A stretch of 64,000 bases of DNA from NCBI GenBank assembly GCA_014647935.1, contig BMQD01000001.1:434001-498000 (forward strand), read 5' to 3'. Source of the stretch: Planomonospora parontospora (GTDB lineage Bacteria; Actinomycetota; Actinomycetes; Streptosporangiales; Streptosporangiaceae). The first letter of the stretch is position 1. Every line of letters begins with the position of its first letter. This document shows, in pieces, positions 1 through 9,483 of the stretch. The position numbers and the translations under genes are program-made. Under the pieces are notes generated by a model that saw only the letters and a list, made by a program, of their open reading frames with translations, was not told the origin of the DNA and searched no databases.

Positions 1-707
<707 letters not shown>

Positions 708-851
708 CACCGCCCGAGGGGGCGGCCGGGGCGTGCGGTAGGTTGCGACCGCGGGCGCCCGGCCGCCCTCCGGCGCGGCGGACGGCCGCCCGGACCGGCG
801 GCCCCGGCGACCGTCCGACCAGCGGTTCCGCAGAGGGAAAGTGATCGTCAA

Positions 852-1310
852 GTGAGCCCCGAGAACGTCGTCCCGCCCCCGCTGCCCGTCGTGTGGCGGC
901 CGAAGACGGGGCGGATCGTGGCCTACGGCTTCGCCGTCGTGCTCATGGTGGGCGCGGTGGTCATGGCGGTCTTCCTGCCACCGCCGTTCACCCTCGCCGA
1001 CAAGGTCGCGGTGGTCGCGCTGGCCGGGGTGGTCGCCGGGGTTCTGCACCTGCTGGGCCGGTGCCGGGTGGAGGCGGACGAGCAGGGGATCACCCTGGTC
1101 AACGCCCTGCGGGTGCACCGCTACGAGTGGCCGGAGGTGCTCTCGGTCACGCTGGCCGAGGGGGAGCCGTGGGCGAAGATCGACTTCGCCGACGGGATGA
1201 CCCTCGGGGCCATGGGACTGCAGGGGTCGGAGAAGGGCCGGACCGTGCGCCAGGTGCGCGAGCTCGCCGCGCTCATCCGCGAGCGCGGCGAGGCCCGGGA
1301 GCACGGCTGA
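852..1310 (+). CDS. PH domain-containing membrane protein
   Basis: This 152-residue protein has two hydrophobic segments (about residues 20-40 and 48-68). They are followed by a soluble part typical of the small bacterial PH-like domain (RVEADEQGITLVNALRVHRYEW, then a W-K-I-D-F strand). Such proteins often follow rib genes in actinobacteria; their function is not established. The GTG at 852 is preceded by GAGGGAAAG at a usable distance. The 3' end contains a 10-bp tandem repeat (GAGCACGGCT) that includes the stop region. Confidence 0.75.
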   Translation: MSPENVVPPPLPVVWRPKTGRIVAYGFAVVLMVGAVVMAVFLPPPFTLADKVAVVALAGVVAGVLHLLGRCRVEADEQGITLVNALRVHRYEWPEVLSVTLAEGEPWAKIDFADGMTLGAMGLQGSEKGRTVRQVRELAALIRERGEAREHG

Positions 1311-1347
1311 GCACGGCTGAGCGCGGCCGGCGGTCCCGCCGCGGGGC

Positions 1348-2025
1348 TCAGGTCTCCTCGGAGAAGCGCTCGGCCTGGTCGGTTTCGCCCGCGACGAGCA
1401 GGGTGTCGCCGGAGCCGATGACGGTCTGGGAGGTGGCGTAGGTGAACCTGGCGCCGGGCTTCTTGACCGCGACCACGGTCACGCCGTACTCCGTGCGGAT
1501 GCCGAGGTCGCCCAGGGTCCTCCCGGCCGCCCAGCCGGGGGCCTTGGTCTTGACCAGGGCGTAGTCCTCGTCGACCTCCACGTAGTCGAGCATCCGGCCG
1601 GTGACCAGGTGCGCGACCCGCTCGCCCATGTCCGCCTCGGGCTGGACCACGTGGCGGGCGCCGACCCGCTGCAGGATCCGGGCGTGCTGGCGGCTGATCG
1701 CCTTGGCCCAGATGTCGGGCACGCCGAGGTCGGTCAGGATCGAGGTGGTCAGGATGCTCGACTCGATGTCGGTGCCGATGCCGACGACCGCCCGGCCGAA
1801 CTCGGCCACGCCCAGCTGGGTCAGCGCCTCGGGGTCGGTGGAGTCGGCGCAGACGACGTGGGTGAGCCGCCCGGAGAACTCCTGCACGTTCCTGGAGTCG
1901 CTGTCCACGCCGAGCACCTCGACGCCGCGGACGACGAGCTCGGCCGCCAGGGACCCGCCGAAGCGGCCCAGGCCGATGACCACGACGGCGGCGTCGCGGT
2001 CGACGCGGTTCTTCTTCTCAGCCAA
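1348..2025 (-). CDS. Potassium uptake protein, TrkA/KtrA family (RCK subunit)
   Basis: Cytoplasmic gating subunit of a Trk/Ktr potassium channel. The N-terminal half is an RCK-N Rossmann domain with the GLGRFGG dinucleotide-binding loop and an acidic residue at the end of strand 2 (GVDSD). The C-terminal half is an RCK-C domain (from about residue 140, YVEVDEDYALVKTKAPGW). The 225-residue length matches KtrA. The start is a TTG at 2025 that overlaps the stop of the upstream channel gene by 8 bases, so the two are translationally coupled. Nucleotide binding by the RCK domain is expected to open or close the partner membrane subunit. Confidence 0.9.
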   Translation of the reverse strand: MAEKKNRVDRDAAVVVIGLGRFGGSLAAELVVRGVEVLGVDSDSRNVQEFSGRLTHVVCADSTDPEALTQLGVAEFGRAVVGIGTDIESSILTTSILTDLGVPDIWAKAISRQHARILQRVGARHVVQPEADMGERVAHLVTGRMLDYVEVDEDYALVKTKAPGWAAGRTLGDLGIRTEYGVTVVAVKKPGARFTYATSQTVIGSGDTLLVAGETDQAERFSEET

Positions 2026-3358
2026 CGAGGGGACGCTCCTCCGGGTAGCGGAACCTGCGGGTCTGGACGCGCAGGGCCAGTGCGGCGCCGAGGGTGACCG
2101 GGCCCAGCCGGCCGATGAACATCAGGGCCGTCAGGACCAGGTGCCCGGCGGTGCCGACCTGGGCGGTGATCCCCGTGGAGAGCCCGACGGTGCCGAACGC
2201 GGAGATCACCTCGAACAGTACGCGGTCGAGCGCGAACGGGGTCAGCATCATCATCACGAGCGTGCCGGTGACCACCGCCGCCACGCTGACCAGGGCGATG
2301 GTGAGCGCCTGGCGCTGCAGCTGCTCGGAGATGCGGCGGCGGCCGGCCGTGACGTCGGGCTCGCCGCGCAGCTCGGCCAGGATGACGTAGCCCAGCAGCG
2401 CGAACGTGGTCACCTTGATGCCGCCCCCGGTGCTGGCGCTGCCCGCACCGATGAACATCAGCACGTCGCTGATCAGCCAGGAGTTCTCGTGCATCTGGGA
2501 GGTGTCGACGGAGTTCAGGCCGCCGCTGCGGGTCATCGCGCTGTGGAAGAAGCCGGCCAGGATGCGCAGGCCGGGGGAGAGGGGGCCGAACGTCGCGGGG
2601 TTGTTCCACTCCGAGACCGTGATGGCCAGGGCGCCGCCGGACAGCAGGATCGCGGTCATCCCGAGAGTGATCTTGGCGTGCAGCGACCACCGGGACGGCC
2701 GCCGCCAGTGCCGCCGCAGGACGGCGTAGACCGGGAAGCCCAGGCCGCCGACGACCACGGTCAGCGCCAGCGGCAGGCAGATCCACACGTCGCGGACGAA
2801 CCGCATCACGCTGTCGGGCCAGAGCGCGAACCCCGCGTTGGTGAACGCCGAGACCGAGTGGAAGATCCCGTAGTAGACGGCGCGGCCGAGCGGCTCGCCG
2901 TACCCGGTCACGAAGCGGGCGGCGAGGACGGCGGCCGTCACCGCCTCCACCGCCAGCGTGACCTTGGCGACGCCCACGATCACCTGGCGGATGTCGCCGG
3001 GGCCGAGGGACTTGGTCTCGGCCTGGGTGCTGAGCCGGGCGCGCAGCCCGAGCTTCCCGGAGACGAGCAGCGCGAGGATCGAGGCCAGCGACATGATCCC
3101 GAAGCCGCCGATCTGGATCAGCACCAGGATCACGACCTCGCCGAAGGTCGTCCAGTGCGCCGCGGTGTCGAGCACGGCCAGGCCGGTGACGCAGACCGCC
3201 GAGGTCGCGGTGAACAGCGCCGAGGTCCACGACGACTCCTGGCCCGGCTCGACCGCGACGGGCAGGGAGAGCAGCCCGGTGCCCGCCAGGACCACCCCGA
3301 GGAACGCCAGGACGACCACTCTCGAGGGCGAGGTGACCCGCCCGACCGGATTGCTCAC
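2018..3358 (-). CDS. Potassium transporter, TrkH/KtrB family
   Basis: Membrane subunit of the potassium uptake system, 446 residues from the GTG at 3358. The four pore-loop repeats of the family can be read: TSAVCVTGLAV, HSVSAFTNAGF, MTRSGGLNSVD and ISAFGTVGLSTG, with a glycine in each filter position. About eight to ten hydrophobic segments surround them. A much longer open frame continues upstream but is the antisense shadow of the MoxR gene, so the GTG start at MSNPVGRVTSP is preferred. It forms a two-gene operon with the RCK subunit and diverges from the MoxR/VWA cluster. Confidence 0.92.
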   Translation of the reverse strand: MSNPVGRVTSPSRVVVLAFLGVVLAGTGLLSLPVAVEPGQESSWTSALFTATSAVCVTGLAVLDTAAHWTTFGEVVILVLIQIGGFGIMSLASILALLVSGKLGLRARLSTQAETKSLGPGDIRQVIVGVAKVTLAVEAVTAAVLAARFVTGYGEPLGRAVYYGIFHSVSAFTNAGFALWPDSVMRFVRDVWICLPLALTVVVGGLGFPVYAVLRRHWRRPSRWSLHAKITLGMTAILLSGGALAITVSEWNNPATFGPLSPGLRILAGFFHSAMTRSGGLNSVDTSQMHENSWLISDVLMFIGAGSASTGGGIKVTTFALLGYVILAELRGEPDVTAGRRRISEQLQRQALTIALVSVAAVVTGTLVMMMLTPFALDRVLFEVISAFGTVGLSTGITAQVGTAGHLVLTALMFIGRLGPVTLGAALALRVQTRRFRYPEERPLVG

Positions 3359-3478
3359 CGGGAGAGGATACCGGCGTGCGGGACCGATCATCGGGATCGG
3401 GCCGTCCGGGCCGTCCGCCGCGCGGTGGCCGCGGCGCGACCCTGGATTCCCGGGGTCCCCGGCGCGTACCCTGAGGCC

Positions 3479-4375
3479 GTGCTGAGGCGGACAATCACGG
3501 CAGCGGATCTCGCCTCGCCCGGGCAGCTCTCCGAGCTGCTCGACCGGCGGGCCTACCTGGCCGACGAGGGACTGGCGACGGCGGCGTTCCTCGCGTTGCG
3601 GATGGGCCGCCCGCTGTTCCTGGAGGGCGAGGCGGGCGTCGGCAAGACCGAGCTGGCCAGGACACTCGCCGATGTGCTGGACGCGCCGCTGATCCGGCTC
3701 CAGTGCTACGAGGGGCTGGAGGGTTCCCAGGCCCTCTACGACTGGGACTTCGCCCGGCAGCTGCTGCACCTCAAGGCCGCCGAGGCGGGCGGGGGCGCCG
3801 ACGCGGCCCGGCTGGAGGGCGAGGTCCACGACCGGCGCTTCCTGATCGCCCGGCCGCTGCTGCAGGCGGTCGAGACCCAGCCCAGCGTGCTGCTCGTCGA
3901 CGAGGTCGACCGGGCCGACGTGGAGTTCGAGGCGATCCTGCTGGAGGTCCTGTCCGACTTCGCGATCTCCGTCCCGGAGCTCGGCACGATCCGCGCCCGG
4001 ACCCCGCCGGTGGTGGTGCTGACCTCCAACCGCACCCGGGAGGTGCACGACGCGCTCAAGCGGCGCTGCCTCTACCACTGGCTGGAGCACCCCTCCTTCG
4101 AACGCGAGGTGGAGATCCTGCTGCGCCGGCTCCCCGAGTGCTCCAGGACGCTCGCCGAGCAGGTCGCCGGGGCCGCCGGACGGCTGCGCGGGGCCGGGCT
4201 GGTCAAACCGCCCGGCGTCGCCGAGACCCTCGACTGGACCGAGGCCCTGCTCACCCTGGGCGCGCGCGAGCTGGACCCGGGGCTGGCGGCGGCCACGCTG
4301 GGCGCGCTGCTCAAGCACCGGGAGGACCACGAGGCCGTGCGCGGGAACGGACTCCTCGGTGCCCCCCGCGGCTGA
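3479..4375 (+). CDS. MoxR-family AAA ATPase (CoxD-like, molybdenum hydroxylase maturation)
   Basis: This 298-residue AAA+ ATPase has Walker A GEAGVGKT (residues 50-57), Walker B LLVDEVDRAD (about 136-145) and sensor-1 LTSNRTRE. It is followed directly by VWA, XdhC and MocA genes. That order resembles the coxD-coxE-coxF/I-mocA maturation genes of CO dehydrogenase-type molybdenum hydroxylases, where CoxD is thought to remodel the apoenzyme for cofactor sulfuration. The GTG start at 3479 has a TACCCT hexamer at 3467-3472, exactly 6 bases upstream, so the transcript may be leaderless. Its 3' end overlaps the VWA gene by 17 bases. Confidence 0.85.
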   Translation: MLRRTITAADLASPGQLSELLDRRAYLADEGLATAAFLALRMGRPLFLEGEAGVGKTELARTLADVLDAPLIRLQCYEGLEGSQALYDWDFARQLLHLKAAEAGGGADAARLEGEVHDRRFLIARPLLQAVETQPSVLLVDEVDRADVEFEAILLEVLSDFAISVPELGTIRARTPPVVVLTSNRTREVHDALKRRCLYHWLEHPSFEREVEILLRRLPECSRTLAEQVAGAAGRLRGAGLVKPPGVAETLDWTEALLTLGARELDPGLAAATLGALLKHREDHEAVRGNGLLGAPRG

Positions 4376-5552
4376 CGCCCCCGGCGGCCCTCCCCGCGGC
4401 GTCCCCGGTGTCCCCGGCGGTCCGCGGCGGGAGGGCGCCGCGGCGGATCCCCCGGGCCCGGAGGCGGCGCCCCGGGAGCTGGTGGCGGTCATGACGGGGT
4501 TCGCCAGGAGCCTGAGGGCCGCCGGGGTCCCCGCCGACCACGAGCGGACCCGGAGCCTGCTGCGCGCGCTGGCCCACCTGGACGCCGCCCGACCCGGCGA
4601 CGTGTACTGGGCGGGCCGCGCCACCCTGTGCGCCTCGGCCGACGACCTGCCCCGCTACGACCGGGTCTTCCGGGCCTACTTCGGCGGGACGCGCCCGGGC
4701 CGCGCGCGGCAGGAGGCGGTCACCGTCACCCGGCACACGGCGCCGCCCGGCGGAGCCCCCGGCGAGCCCGGCGGGGACCCGCCGCTGGCCGCCGGTGCGA
4801 GCCCGGCGGAGGTGCTGCGCGGCCGCGACGTGGCCGGGATGACCGCGGCGGAGCTGGCCGAGGTGCACCGGCTGCTCGCCCTGCTCCGGACCGGGCGCGA
4901 GCGGCGCCCGTCCCGCAGGTTCCGGCCGGCGCGCCGGGGACGGCTCGACGTCCGGCGGACGGTGCGCGAGGCCCTGCGCCGGGGCGGGGAGCCCGCCCGG
5001 CTGCACCGCCGCGCCAGGAGGACCCGGCCCCGCCGGGTCGTGCTGGTGGTGGACGTGAGCGGATCGATGACCCCCTACGCCGACACCCTGCTCCGCCTGG
5101 CCCACGCGCTGGTCAGGTCCGAGCCGGGGGCCACCGAGGTGTTCAGCGCGGGCACCCGGCTGACCCGGCTCACCGCCGAGCTGCGCCACCGCGACCCGGA
5201 CCGGGCGATGGAGGCCGTCTCGCGCGCGATCCCCGACTGGAGCGGCGGGACCCGGCTGGGGGAGGAGCTGCGGGAACTGCTGCGCGGCGGCGACGCCCGG
5301 GGCGCGACCGTGGTGATCGCCTCCGACGGCTGGGAACGCGGCGACGTCTCGCTGCTCGGGGCCCAGATGGCCCGGCTGTCCCGGACGGCGCACCGGGTGG
5401 TCTGGGCGAACCCGCACAAGGGCCGGGAGGGCTACCGGCCGCTCACCGCCGGGATGCGCGCCGCCTGGCCGTACATCGACGACTTCGTGGCGGGGCACAG
5501 CCTGGCCGCGTTCGAGGAACTGGCCCGGCTGCTGGGAGGCGCCCGTGCGTGA
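4359..5552 (+). CDS. VWA domain protein, CoxE-like
   Basis: This 397-residue protein of the CoxE family acts with the MoxR ATPase in maturation of molybdenum hydroxylases. A proline- and glycine-rich N-terminus is followed by a helical region and an arginine-rich linker (about 185-220). The C-terminal von Willebrand A domain starts near residue 226 with the MIDAS motif DVSGSM. Later MIDAS elements are the threonine at WSGGTRLG and the aspartate at IASDGWERGD. The GTG start lies 17 bases inside the preceding gene and the stop overlaps XdhC by 8 bases, so the genes are translationally coupled. Confidence 0.85.
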   Translation: MPPAADAPGGPPRGVPGVPGGPRREGAAADPPGPEAAPRELVAVMTGFARSLRAAGVPADHERTRSLLRALAHLDAARPGDVYWAGRATLCASADDLPRYDRVFRAYFGGTRPGRARQEAVTVTRHTAPPGGAPGEPGGDPPLAAGASPAEVLRGRDVAGMTAAELAEVHRLLALLRTGRERRPSRRFRPARRGRLDVRRTVREALRRGGEPARLHRRARRTRPRRVVLVVDVSGSMTPYADTLLRLAHALVRSEPGATEVFSAGTRLTRLTAELRHRDPDRAMEAVSRAIPDWSGGTRLGEELRELLRGGDARGATVVIASDGWERGDVSLLGAQMARLSRTAHRVVWANPHKGREGYRPLTAGMRAAWPYIDDFVAGHSLAAFEELARLLGGARA

Positions 5553-6669
5553 CGTGCTGTCGCAGATCATCCGCTGGTGGGAGGCGGGGGAGACCTTCGG
5601 GCTGGCCACCGTGGTGGCCACGTTCCGCAGCGCGCCCCGCCCGCCCGGCGCGTCGATGGCGGTGCTCGGCGAGGAGGCCGAGGGCAGCGTCTCGGGCGGC
5701 TGCGTGGAGGGGGCCGTCTACGAGCTGGCGGGCGAGGTGGTCGCCTCCGGCGAGCCCGTCCTGCAGCGGTACGGCGTGAGCGACGACGACGCGTTCTCGG
5801 TCGGCCTGACCTGCGGCGGCATTCTCGACGTGTTCGTGGAACCGGTCTCCAGGCGGACCTTCCCCGAGCTGGGGGAGGTCGCCGCCTCGGTGCGCGGGCA
5901 CGAGCCGGTGGCGGTGGCGACCGTGCTGTCGGGTCCCGGCCGGATCGGGGCCCGCCGGGTGGTCTGGGCGGACCGCTCGTCGGGCTCGCTGGGGCCGGCC
6001 CGGCTGGACGAGGCGGTCGACGACGACGTGCGGGGCATGCTCGCGCAGGGTCTCACCGGCGTCAGGCGGTACGGCGCGCACGGTGAGCGGCGCCTCGACG
6101 AGTTGTCCGTCTTCGTACACTCCTTCGCCCCGCCGCCCCGCATGCTGGTCTTCGGGGCGATCGACTTCGCCGCCGCGGTGGCCAGGATCGGGAAGTTCCT
6201 CGGCTACCACGTGGTGGTGTGCGACGCCCGGCCGGTCTTCGCCACGGCCAAGCGCTTCCCCGAGGCCGACGAGGTGGTCGTCAGGTGGCCGCACGACTAT
6301 CTGACCTCGGCCGCGGTGGACGGGCGGACCGTGATCTGCGTGCTCACCCACGATCCCAGGTTCGACGTCCCGCTGCTGGAGGTGGCGCTGCGCACCCCCG
6401 CGGGTTATGTCGGGGCGATGGGCTCGCGCCGTACCCACGCCGACCGGCTGGAGCGCCTGCGCGCGGCGGGGCTGACGGAGGCGGAGCTGGCGCGGCTCCG
6501 CTCGCCGATCGGCCTGGACCTGGGCGCCCGGACCCCCGAGGAGACCGCGGTCTCCATCGCCGCCGAGCTGATCCAGCTCCGCTGGGGAGGCACGGGCCGG
6601 CCGCTCACCGGGGGATCCGGCCGCATCCACGGTGAGGGGCACGGCGGCGGTCACGGTGAGGGCGCGTGA
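5545..6669 (+). CDS. XdhC family protein (CoxI/CoxF-like, Moco sulfuration chaperone)
   Basis: XdhC-type proteins bind molybdenum cofactor and present it, sulfurated, to xanthine dehydrogenase or CO dehydrogenase-like enzymes. The N-terminal XdhC_CoxI domain (about residues 10-75) contains GSVSGGCVEG, and a cysteine lies in GLTCGGI. The C-terminal Rossmann domain begins near residue 195 with MLVFGAIDFAAAVA and includes GYVGAMGSRRTHADR. Length is 374 residues. It shares 8 bases with the VWA gene and a GTGA junction with mocA. No catalytic hydroxylase subunit is encoded in this window, so the client enzyme is unknown. Confidence 0.88.
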   Translation: MRDVLSQIIRWWEAGETFGLATVVATFRSAPRPPGASMAVLGEEAEGSVSGGCVEGAVYELAGEVVASGEPVLQRYGVSDDDAFSVGLTCGGILDVFVEPVSRRTFPELGEVAASVRGHEPVAVATVLSGPGRIGARRVVWADRSSGSLGPARLDEAVDDDVRGMLAQGLTGVRRYGAHGERRLDELSVFVHSFAPPPRMLVFGAIDFAAAVARIGKFLGYHVVVCDARPVFATAKRFPEADEVVVRWPHDYLTSAAVDGRTVICVLTHDPRFDVPLLEVALRTPAGYVGAMGSRRTHADRLERLRAAGLTEAELARLRSPIGLDLGARTPEETAVSIAAELIQLRWGGTGRPLTGGSGRIHGEGHGGGHGEGA

Positions 6670-7265
6670 ACCCGGCCGACCGCGGAGGAGTGTGCGCGGG
6701 GCTGCTGCTGGCGGCCGGGGCGGGCTCGCGGCTGGGCAGGCCGAAGGCCCTGGTGGAGTTCGGCGGGGAACGGCTGCTGGACCGGGGGATCCGGACGCTC
6801 CGCGACGGCGGCTGCCATCCGGTGGTGGTGGTGCTCGGCGCGGTGACCGCGCAGGTGCGCGGAGCCGTGGCCGTGCGCAATCCCGGCTGGCGTTCCGGGA
6901 TGGGCTCGTCGCTCCGGACCGGCCTGGAGGTGCTGCCCCCGGAGGCCGGGCACGCGGTGGTGGCGCTGGTGGACCAGCCGCTCATCGGGGCGGCGGTGGT
7001 CGGACGGCTCGTCCGGGCGGGGCTGGACGGCGCCCCGATCGCGGTCGCCACCTACGGCGGCGCGCGGCGGAACCCGGTGCTGATCGCCCGGGAGCACTTC
7101 GCGGGGGTCGCGGAGCTCGCCGTGGGCGACATCGGAGCCCGGCCGTTCCTCCGCGCCCATCCCGAACTGGTCGTCGAGGTGCCCTGCGACGACCTGGGCG
7201 ACCCGGCCGACATCGACACCCCCGCCGACCTGGCGAGACTGTCAGCGTCGCGATATGCGCAGTGA
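6666..7265 (+). CDS. Molybdenum cofactor cytidylyltransferase-like protein (MocA family)
   Basis: This 199-residue nucleotidyltransferase has the signature LLLAAGAGSRLGRPKAL (about residues 12-28) and the metal-binding DQPL near 106. It should transfer CMP, or less likely another nucleotide, to molybdopterin for a bacterial molybdenum hydroxylase. The start is a GTG that overlaps the XdhC stop (GTGA), so it is the last gene of the maturation operon. Its last codons (LSASRYAQ) lie in a 27-bp sequence that also forms the 3' end of the next gene on the other strand. Confidence 0.85.
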   Translation: MNPADRGGVCAGLLLAAGAGSRLGRPKALVEFGGERLLDRGIRTLRDGGCHPVVVVLGAVTAQVRGAVAVRNPGWRSGMGSSLRTGLEVLPPEAGHAVVALVDQPLIGAAVVGRLVRAGLDGAPIAVATYGGARRNPVLIAREHFAGVAELAVGDIGARPFLRAHPELVVEVPCDDLGDPADIDTPADLARLSASRYAQ

Positions 7266-7384
7266 GGGGGCTCCGGCGTCTGGACTGAGGAGCGCGCGCA
7301 GCGAAGCGAGCACGTGACGAGGGAAGACGGCGGTTACCGGCCCCCGAGCCGCGACGCGTCAGCGTCGCGACATGCGCAGTGAGG
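7241..7384. repeat. Pair of 27-bp direct repeats flanking a dispersed repeat element
   Basis: Positions 7241-7267 and 7358-7384 match at 26 of 27 bases (T at 7254, C at 7371). Copy 1 encodes the end of mocA on the plus strand. Copy 2 encodes the end of the EEP gene (ASLRMSRR, stop) on the minus strand, and copy 1 read on the minus strand gives SLRISRR and a stop. Between them, from about 7264, is a sequence (GGGGGCTCCGG..., CTGGACTGAGGAGCGCGCGC) that recurs at 35224-35260 in front of ftsQ. Confidence 0.85.
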
Positions 7385-8267
7385 CGACCGCGGCGCGGTG
7401 GTCGCTGCCGGCGGCGGGCTCGACGCCCGCGCTGGTCGCGGTGAGCCCCCGGTAGAGGATGTGGTCGGGGCGGGTGACCGGGAACGAGGCGGGCCAGGTG
7501 AATCCGAACCCCGTCCCGGCCTCCTCCTGGGCGTCGATGAGCGGCGGGACCAGGTCGGCGCGCTTGCGGTCGGTGGTGGCGGTGTTGAGGTCGCCGAGCA
7601 GCAGCAGGCGCTCGCTGTCGTCGGCGTCGACGAGCCGCCGGGCGTGGGCCAGCGTCCGGTCGCGCTGGGCCGTCTCGCCGGGCCGCGCCGAGGCCAGATG
7701 CACGACGTAGACGGTCACCCTCCCCTTGGAGGTCTCCACCACGGCCCGCAGCGCCCGCACCCAGTCCAGGCCTATGTCGGCCTGGCTCCGCTCGACGATG
7801 GGGAAGCGGCTCCACAGGCCGACCGTGCTGATCTGCACCTTGTGCGGGAAGAGGGTGTCGAGCTCCGCGGCGGCCGGGCCGCCGGGGGTCAGCTCCTGGG
7901 CGGCGAACAGGTCCCGGCCCTTGGCGACGGTCCGTACGGCCAGCCCGGAGGAGTCGTTGACCACACCCACGTTGAGCGTGGCGACGGACAGGTCGCTGGG
8001 GCCGCCCGGCGCGGTGCGCAGCAGGTCGGGGCCGAACATGACCCCCCACACCGCCGCCGGGAGCAGGGCCGCGGCGGCCGCGGCCCGCGATCTGGCGAGC
8101 GCCGCGCCGAGCAGCAGGAGGGGCACGGCGGTCCCCAGCCAGGGCAGCAGGCTCTCCAGCACGGGCGTGAACCCGCCGAACTCCGGTAGCAGCCCGTGCC
8201 CGCCGAGCACCAGGGACACCGCAACCGCCACCGCCACCACCACCGCGACGATCACCCGCTTCAGCAC
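7359..8267 (-). CDS. Membrane-anchored endonuclease/exonuclease/phosphatase family protein
   Basis: This 302-residue protein has an N-terminal membrane region with about three hydrophobic segments (residues 4-20, 38-55 and 60-80). An EEP-fold catalytic domain follows: VATLNVGVVND for the metal-binding Asn, FAAQEL for the Glu, LLLGDLNTA for the Asp/Asn pair, RPDHIL and a terminal GSDHRAAVASL. The family includes DNases, sphingomyelinases and phosphatases; the substrate cannot be told from sequence. The GTG start at 8267 is chosen because AAGGAG lies 4 bases upstream (8272-8277 on this strand). A longer open frame to 8441 overlaps the opposite promoter region and is rejected. Confidence 0.85.
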   Translation of the reverse strand: MLKRVIVAVVVAVAVAVSLVLGGHGLLPEFGGFTPVLESLLPWLGTAVPLLLLGAALARSRAAAAAALLPAAVWGVMFGPDLLRTAPGGPSDLSVATLNVGVVNDSSGLAVRTVAKGRDLFAAQELTPGGPAAAELDTLFPHKVQISTVGLWSRFPIVERSQADIGLDWVRALRAVVETSKGRVTVYVVHLASARPGETAQRDRTLAHARRLVDADDSERLLLLGDLNTATTDRKRADLVPPLIDAQEEAGTGFGFTWPASFPVTRPDHILYRGLTATSAGVEPAAGSDHRAAVASLRMSRR

Positions 8268-8442
8268 ACCGCTCCTTGTCCGCAGTCCGTCCGCCGTTCG
8301 GGAAAAGGCGTTCCATGCCCCGGAACGCGTAGGGTACTCGCCCCGCCGGGGGTTGGTGCCGGGCGGCGGAGTCGATAGCCTTTGTTGCGGAGACAACGGA
8401 ACAACATTCGGTTTCGTCGGCGTGCGGAAGGACGATCTCACG

Positions 8443-9483
8443 ATGCGTATCGGTATGGCCCTGAACTACTCGGGGGGCTTCAAGGAGACGGTGGCCGAGC
8501 TGGCCGACTACGAGAAGGCCGGTCTCGACATCGTCTTCGTCGCCGAGGCCTACAGCTTCGACGCGGTCAGCCAGATGGGCTACATCGCGGCCAGGACCGA
8601 GCGGCTGCAGATCGCCTCGGGGATCCTGCCCGTCTACTCGCGGACCCCGACCCTGCTGGCGATGACCGCCGCGGGCATGGACTACGTCTCCGACGGCCGG
8701 TTCACCCTCGGGCTGGGTGCCTCCGGGCCGCAGGTCATCGAGGGCTTCCACGGCGTGCCGTACACCGCGCCGCTCGGCCGGACCCGCGAGGTGATCGAGA
8801 TCTGCCGCCAGGTCTGGCGCCGCGAGCGCGTCGACCACCGGGGCAAGCACTACACGATCCCGCTCCCCGCAGACCAGGGCACCGGCCTCGGCAAGCCCCT
8901 CAAGCTCATCAACCACCCCGTCCGCGAGCGCATCCCCGTGGTGATCGCCGCCATCGGCCCGAAGAACGTCGAGCTCGCCGCCGAGATCGCCGAGGGCTGG
9001 GAGCCGATCTTCTACATGCCGGAGAAGGCCGCCGACGTCTGGGGGCCCTCGATCGCGGCGGGGAAGGCCAAGCGCGACCCGGGGCTCGGCGAGCTGGACG
9101 TCATCGCCCAGGCGAGCCTCGCCATCGGCGAGGACGTCTCGGGCTGGCTGGAGCTCGGCCGGCCCATGGCCGCCCTCTACATCGGCGGCATGGGCGCCAA
9201 GGGCAAGAACTTCTACAACGACCTCGCGCGCCGCTACGGCTACGAGAAGGAGGCCGAGCAGATCCAGGAGCTCTACCTGTCCGGGAAGAAGGACGAGGCC
9301 GCGGCCCTCGTCCCGCAGGAGCTGCTGGAGTCGATGTCGCTGATCGGCTCGGAGGGCTTCGTCCGCGACCGGCTCCAGGCGATGCGGGAGTCCGGCGTGA
9401 CGACGATCAACGTCACCCCGCTCGGCCGCACGCACGACGAGCGCATCCGGCTCATCGAGAAGGTCGGGGAGCTCGCCTCCTGA
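8443..9483 (+). CDS. LLM class F420-dependent oxidoreductase
   Basis: Luciferase-like TIM-barrel oxidoreductase, 346 residues, of the F420-using subgroup common in actinobacteria. Recognisable elements are MRIGMALNYSGG at the N-terminus, the GILPVYSRTPTLLAM strand-helix, SDGRFTLGLGASGPQV and the closing GVTTINVTPLG. The substrate is unknown. ATG 8443 has AAGGA about 10 bases upstream. The gene diverges from the EEP gene; the 175-bp region between them contains a GTTG/CAAC inverted motif near 8384-8397 that could be an operator. Confidence 0.85.
   Translation: MRIGMALNYSGGFKETVAELADYEKAGLDIVFVAEAYSFDAVSQMGYIAARTERLQIASGILPVYSRTPTLLAMTAAGMDYVSDGRFTLGLGASGPQVIEGFHGVPYTAPLGRTREVIEICRQVWRRERVDHRGKHYTIPLPADQGTGLGKPLKLINHPVRERIPVVIAAIGPKNVELAAEIAEGWEPIFYMPEKAADVWGPSIAAGKAKRDPGLGELDVIAQASLAIGEDVSGWLELGRPMAALYIGGMGAKGKNFYNDLARRYGYEKEAEQIQELYLSGKKDEAAALVPQELLESMSLIGSEGFVRDRLQAMRESGVTTINVTPLGRTHDERIRLIEKVGELAS

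Noticed and set aside
3479-7265. A complete CO dehydrogenase operon
   Set aside because: Only maturation genes are present; no large, medium or FeS subunit sequence is found in the window.
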